Source: Kuschelorhynchus macadamiae (lineage: Eukaryota; Arthropoda; Insecta; Coleoptera; Curculionidae). Taken from it: a DNA stretch of 64,000 bases. The position numbers and the translations under genes are program-made. Shown in pieces: positions 63,184 through 64,000 of the stretch (the first letter of the stretch is position 1; every line of letters begins with the position of its first letter). Below the pieces are notes generated by a model. It saw nothing but the letters and a program-made list of their open reading frames with translations, was not told the DNA's origin and made no database searches. The DNA is taken from assembly GCA_030620095.1 (NCBI GenBank), contig JAUTXW010005216.1:1008501-1072500 (forward strand). The letters run 5' to 3'.

Positions 63184-64000
63184 ATGGCTGAAGCTAGGGC
63201 ACCAGAATCACTTGTTTTTAGTGGGGATTTAGCTGGTAATTGGAAGCTATGGCGTCAAAAGTTTGACTTATATTTGATAGCCAGTGGAAAAAGCTCTAAA
63301 ACCGACCAAGTAAAAATAGCAATTTTGTTAAACTTACTTGGTGACGAAGCCTTAAAAATTTATAACACATTCGAGTATGAGGAAGATGAAGACAAAGAAA
63401 AACTTACCACTATTTTAAGCAAGTTTGAAGTACACGGTAACCCCACAAAAAATTTGGTGTATGAACACTTCAAATTTTTTAAGAGACAGCAACTTGCTGG
63501 GGAAACAACAGACCAGTTCATTACAGCGCTTAGACAACTAGCAGCTACTTGCGAGTTTAAGGAAAAGGATGTTTTAATTCGAGATAGAATTGTTTTGGGT
63601 GTTCAGGATGTGCGGATTCAAGAAAAACTTTTGCAAAACCCAAATCTTGGACTGAATGAGGCTATTGACATTCGCCGGGCTATGGAAGCTAGTGTAGTGA
63701 CATTAAAGGAAATTTCTAAGGATACTGTAACTGTGAGTGAGATAAGATGAGGGATTAATCGTGGTTTTAGGAGTGCAGAATATTCTGGTGGATATCGATC
63801 AGGGACAAGGGGGTCGACATTCCAGAGACAATATGCTGGTGCTCCCGAAGGTCGAACGATGGCTCCTCGAACACAGGGTCAATGTCAAGGAGCGGGGAAA
63901 TAGTGGATTTCAGGAGAGAGGTAAATTTGCTTGCAAACATTGTGATCAACAACATGACAAAGGTAAGTGCCTAGCCATTAGTCGCGTGTGTAGTCAATGC
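63184..64000 (+). pseudogene. Ty3/gypsy Gag, two in-frame stops, cut by window end
   Basis: From ATG 63184 the frame reads MAEARAPESLVFSGDLAGNW then KLWRQKFDLYLIASG. A typical gypsy Gag core follows (LLNLLGDEALKIYNTF, HFKFFKRQQLAGETTDQFIT, LRQLAATCEF, IRDRIVLGVQD). A TGA at 63748-63750 and a TAG at about 63901 interrupt it, but the same frame continues into an arginine/glycine-rich stretch and a cysteine-histidine box, FACKHCDQQHDKGKCLA, then RVCSQC at the window edge. Gag packages the element's RNA. Only two point stops break it, so the element is fairly young. Protease, reverse transcriptase and integrase must lie past 64000. Confidence 0.85.

Overview
The window is AT-rich, intron-containing eukaryotic DNA, most likely from an insect and possibly a beetle with a large genome. 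The evidence is GT-AG introns, AATAAA signals, an insect-type cytosolic sulfotransferase gene, and a mix of hAT, Tc1/mariner, Transib, pogo, piggyBac-like, Penelope-like, BEL/Pao, gypsy and LINE elements. The species cannot be fixed from the sequence alone. I see no rRNA, tRNA, CRISPR array or bacterial operon.

The only host gene that can be rebuilt in full is a plus-strand sulfotransferase. It has seven coding exons (13088-13244, 22692-22826, 26410-26509, 26592-26790, 28495-28621, 28674-28768, 38318-38608) whose phases join cleanly into 367 residues. Its two outer introns are 9.4 and 9.5 kb and are almost entirely transposon. A second host gene may end on the minus strand at 55433-55570, where a single terminal exon with a polyA signal is visible.

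Layout. 1-5.4 kb: remnants of a hAT-like transposase, a TTAA-flanked piggyBac-like MITE and a TA-flanked inverted-repeat element holding a Penelope-like fragment. 5.4-12.3 kb: a BEL/Pao remnant interrupted by a hAT (target duplication AAATCTTT), itself interrupted by a Transib (target duplication CGTCG). 13.3-22.7 kb (intron 1): a nearly intact hAT, a long-inverted-repeat mariner with an apparently intact intron-containing transposase, a LINE and older hAT pieces. 22.8-28.5 kb: a BED-finger hAT remnant, a 979-bp foldback and a LINE. 28.8-38.3 kb (intron 6): a pogo-like element with a nested LINE, then an element with repeat-filled arms of about 1 kb. 39-51.7 kb: a mariner interrupted by a hAT, a ZBED-type hAT interrupted by a smaller hAT, and two fragments of one DDE transposase family. 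51.7-57.5 kb: mostly unassigned. 57.5-64 kb: another long-arm mariner, a perfect 44-bp palindrome, LINE fragments and the 5' end of a gypsy element cut by the window edge.

The main value of the window is its stratigraphy: seven elements are delimited by exact target-site duplications and several insertions can be ordered in time. A second theme is a recurring design of Tc1/mariner elements whose inverted repeats are hundreds of bases long, in one case including the first codons of the transposase gene. I found no clear sign of a wholly new biological system; the most unusual items are listed as findings.
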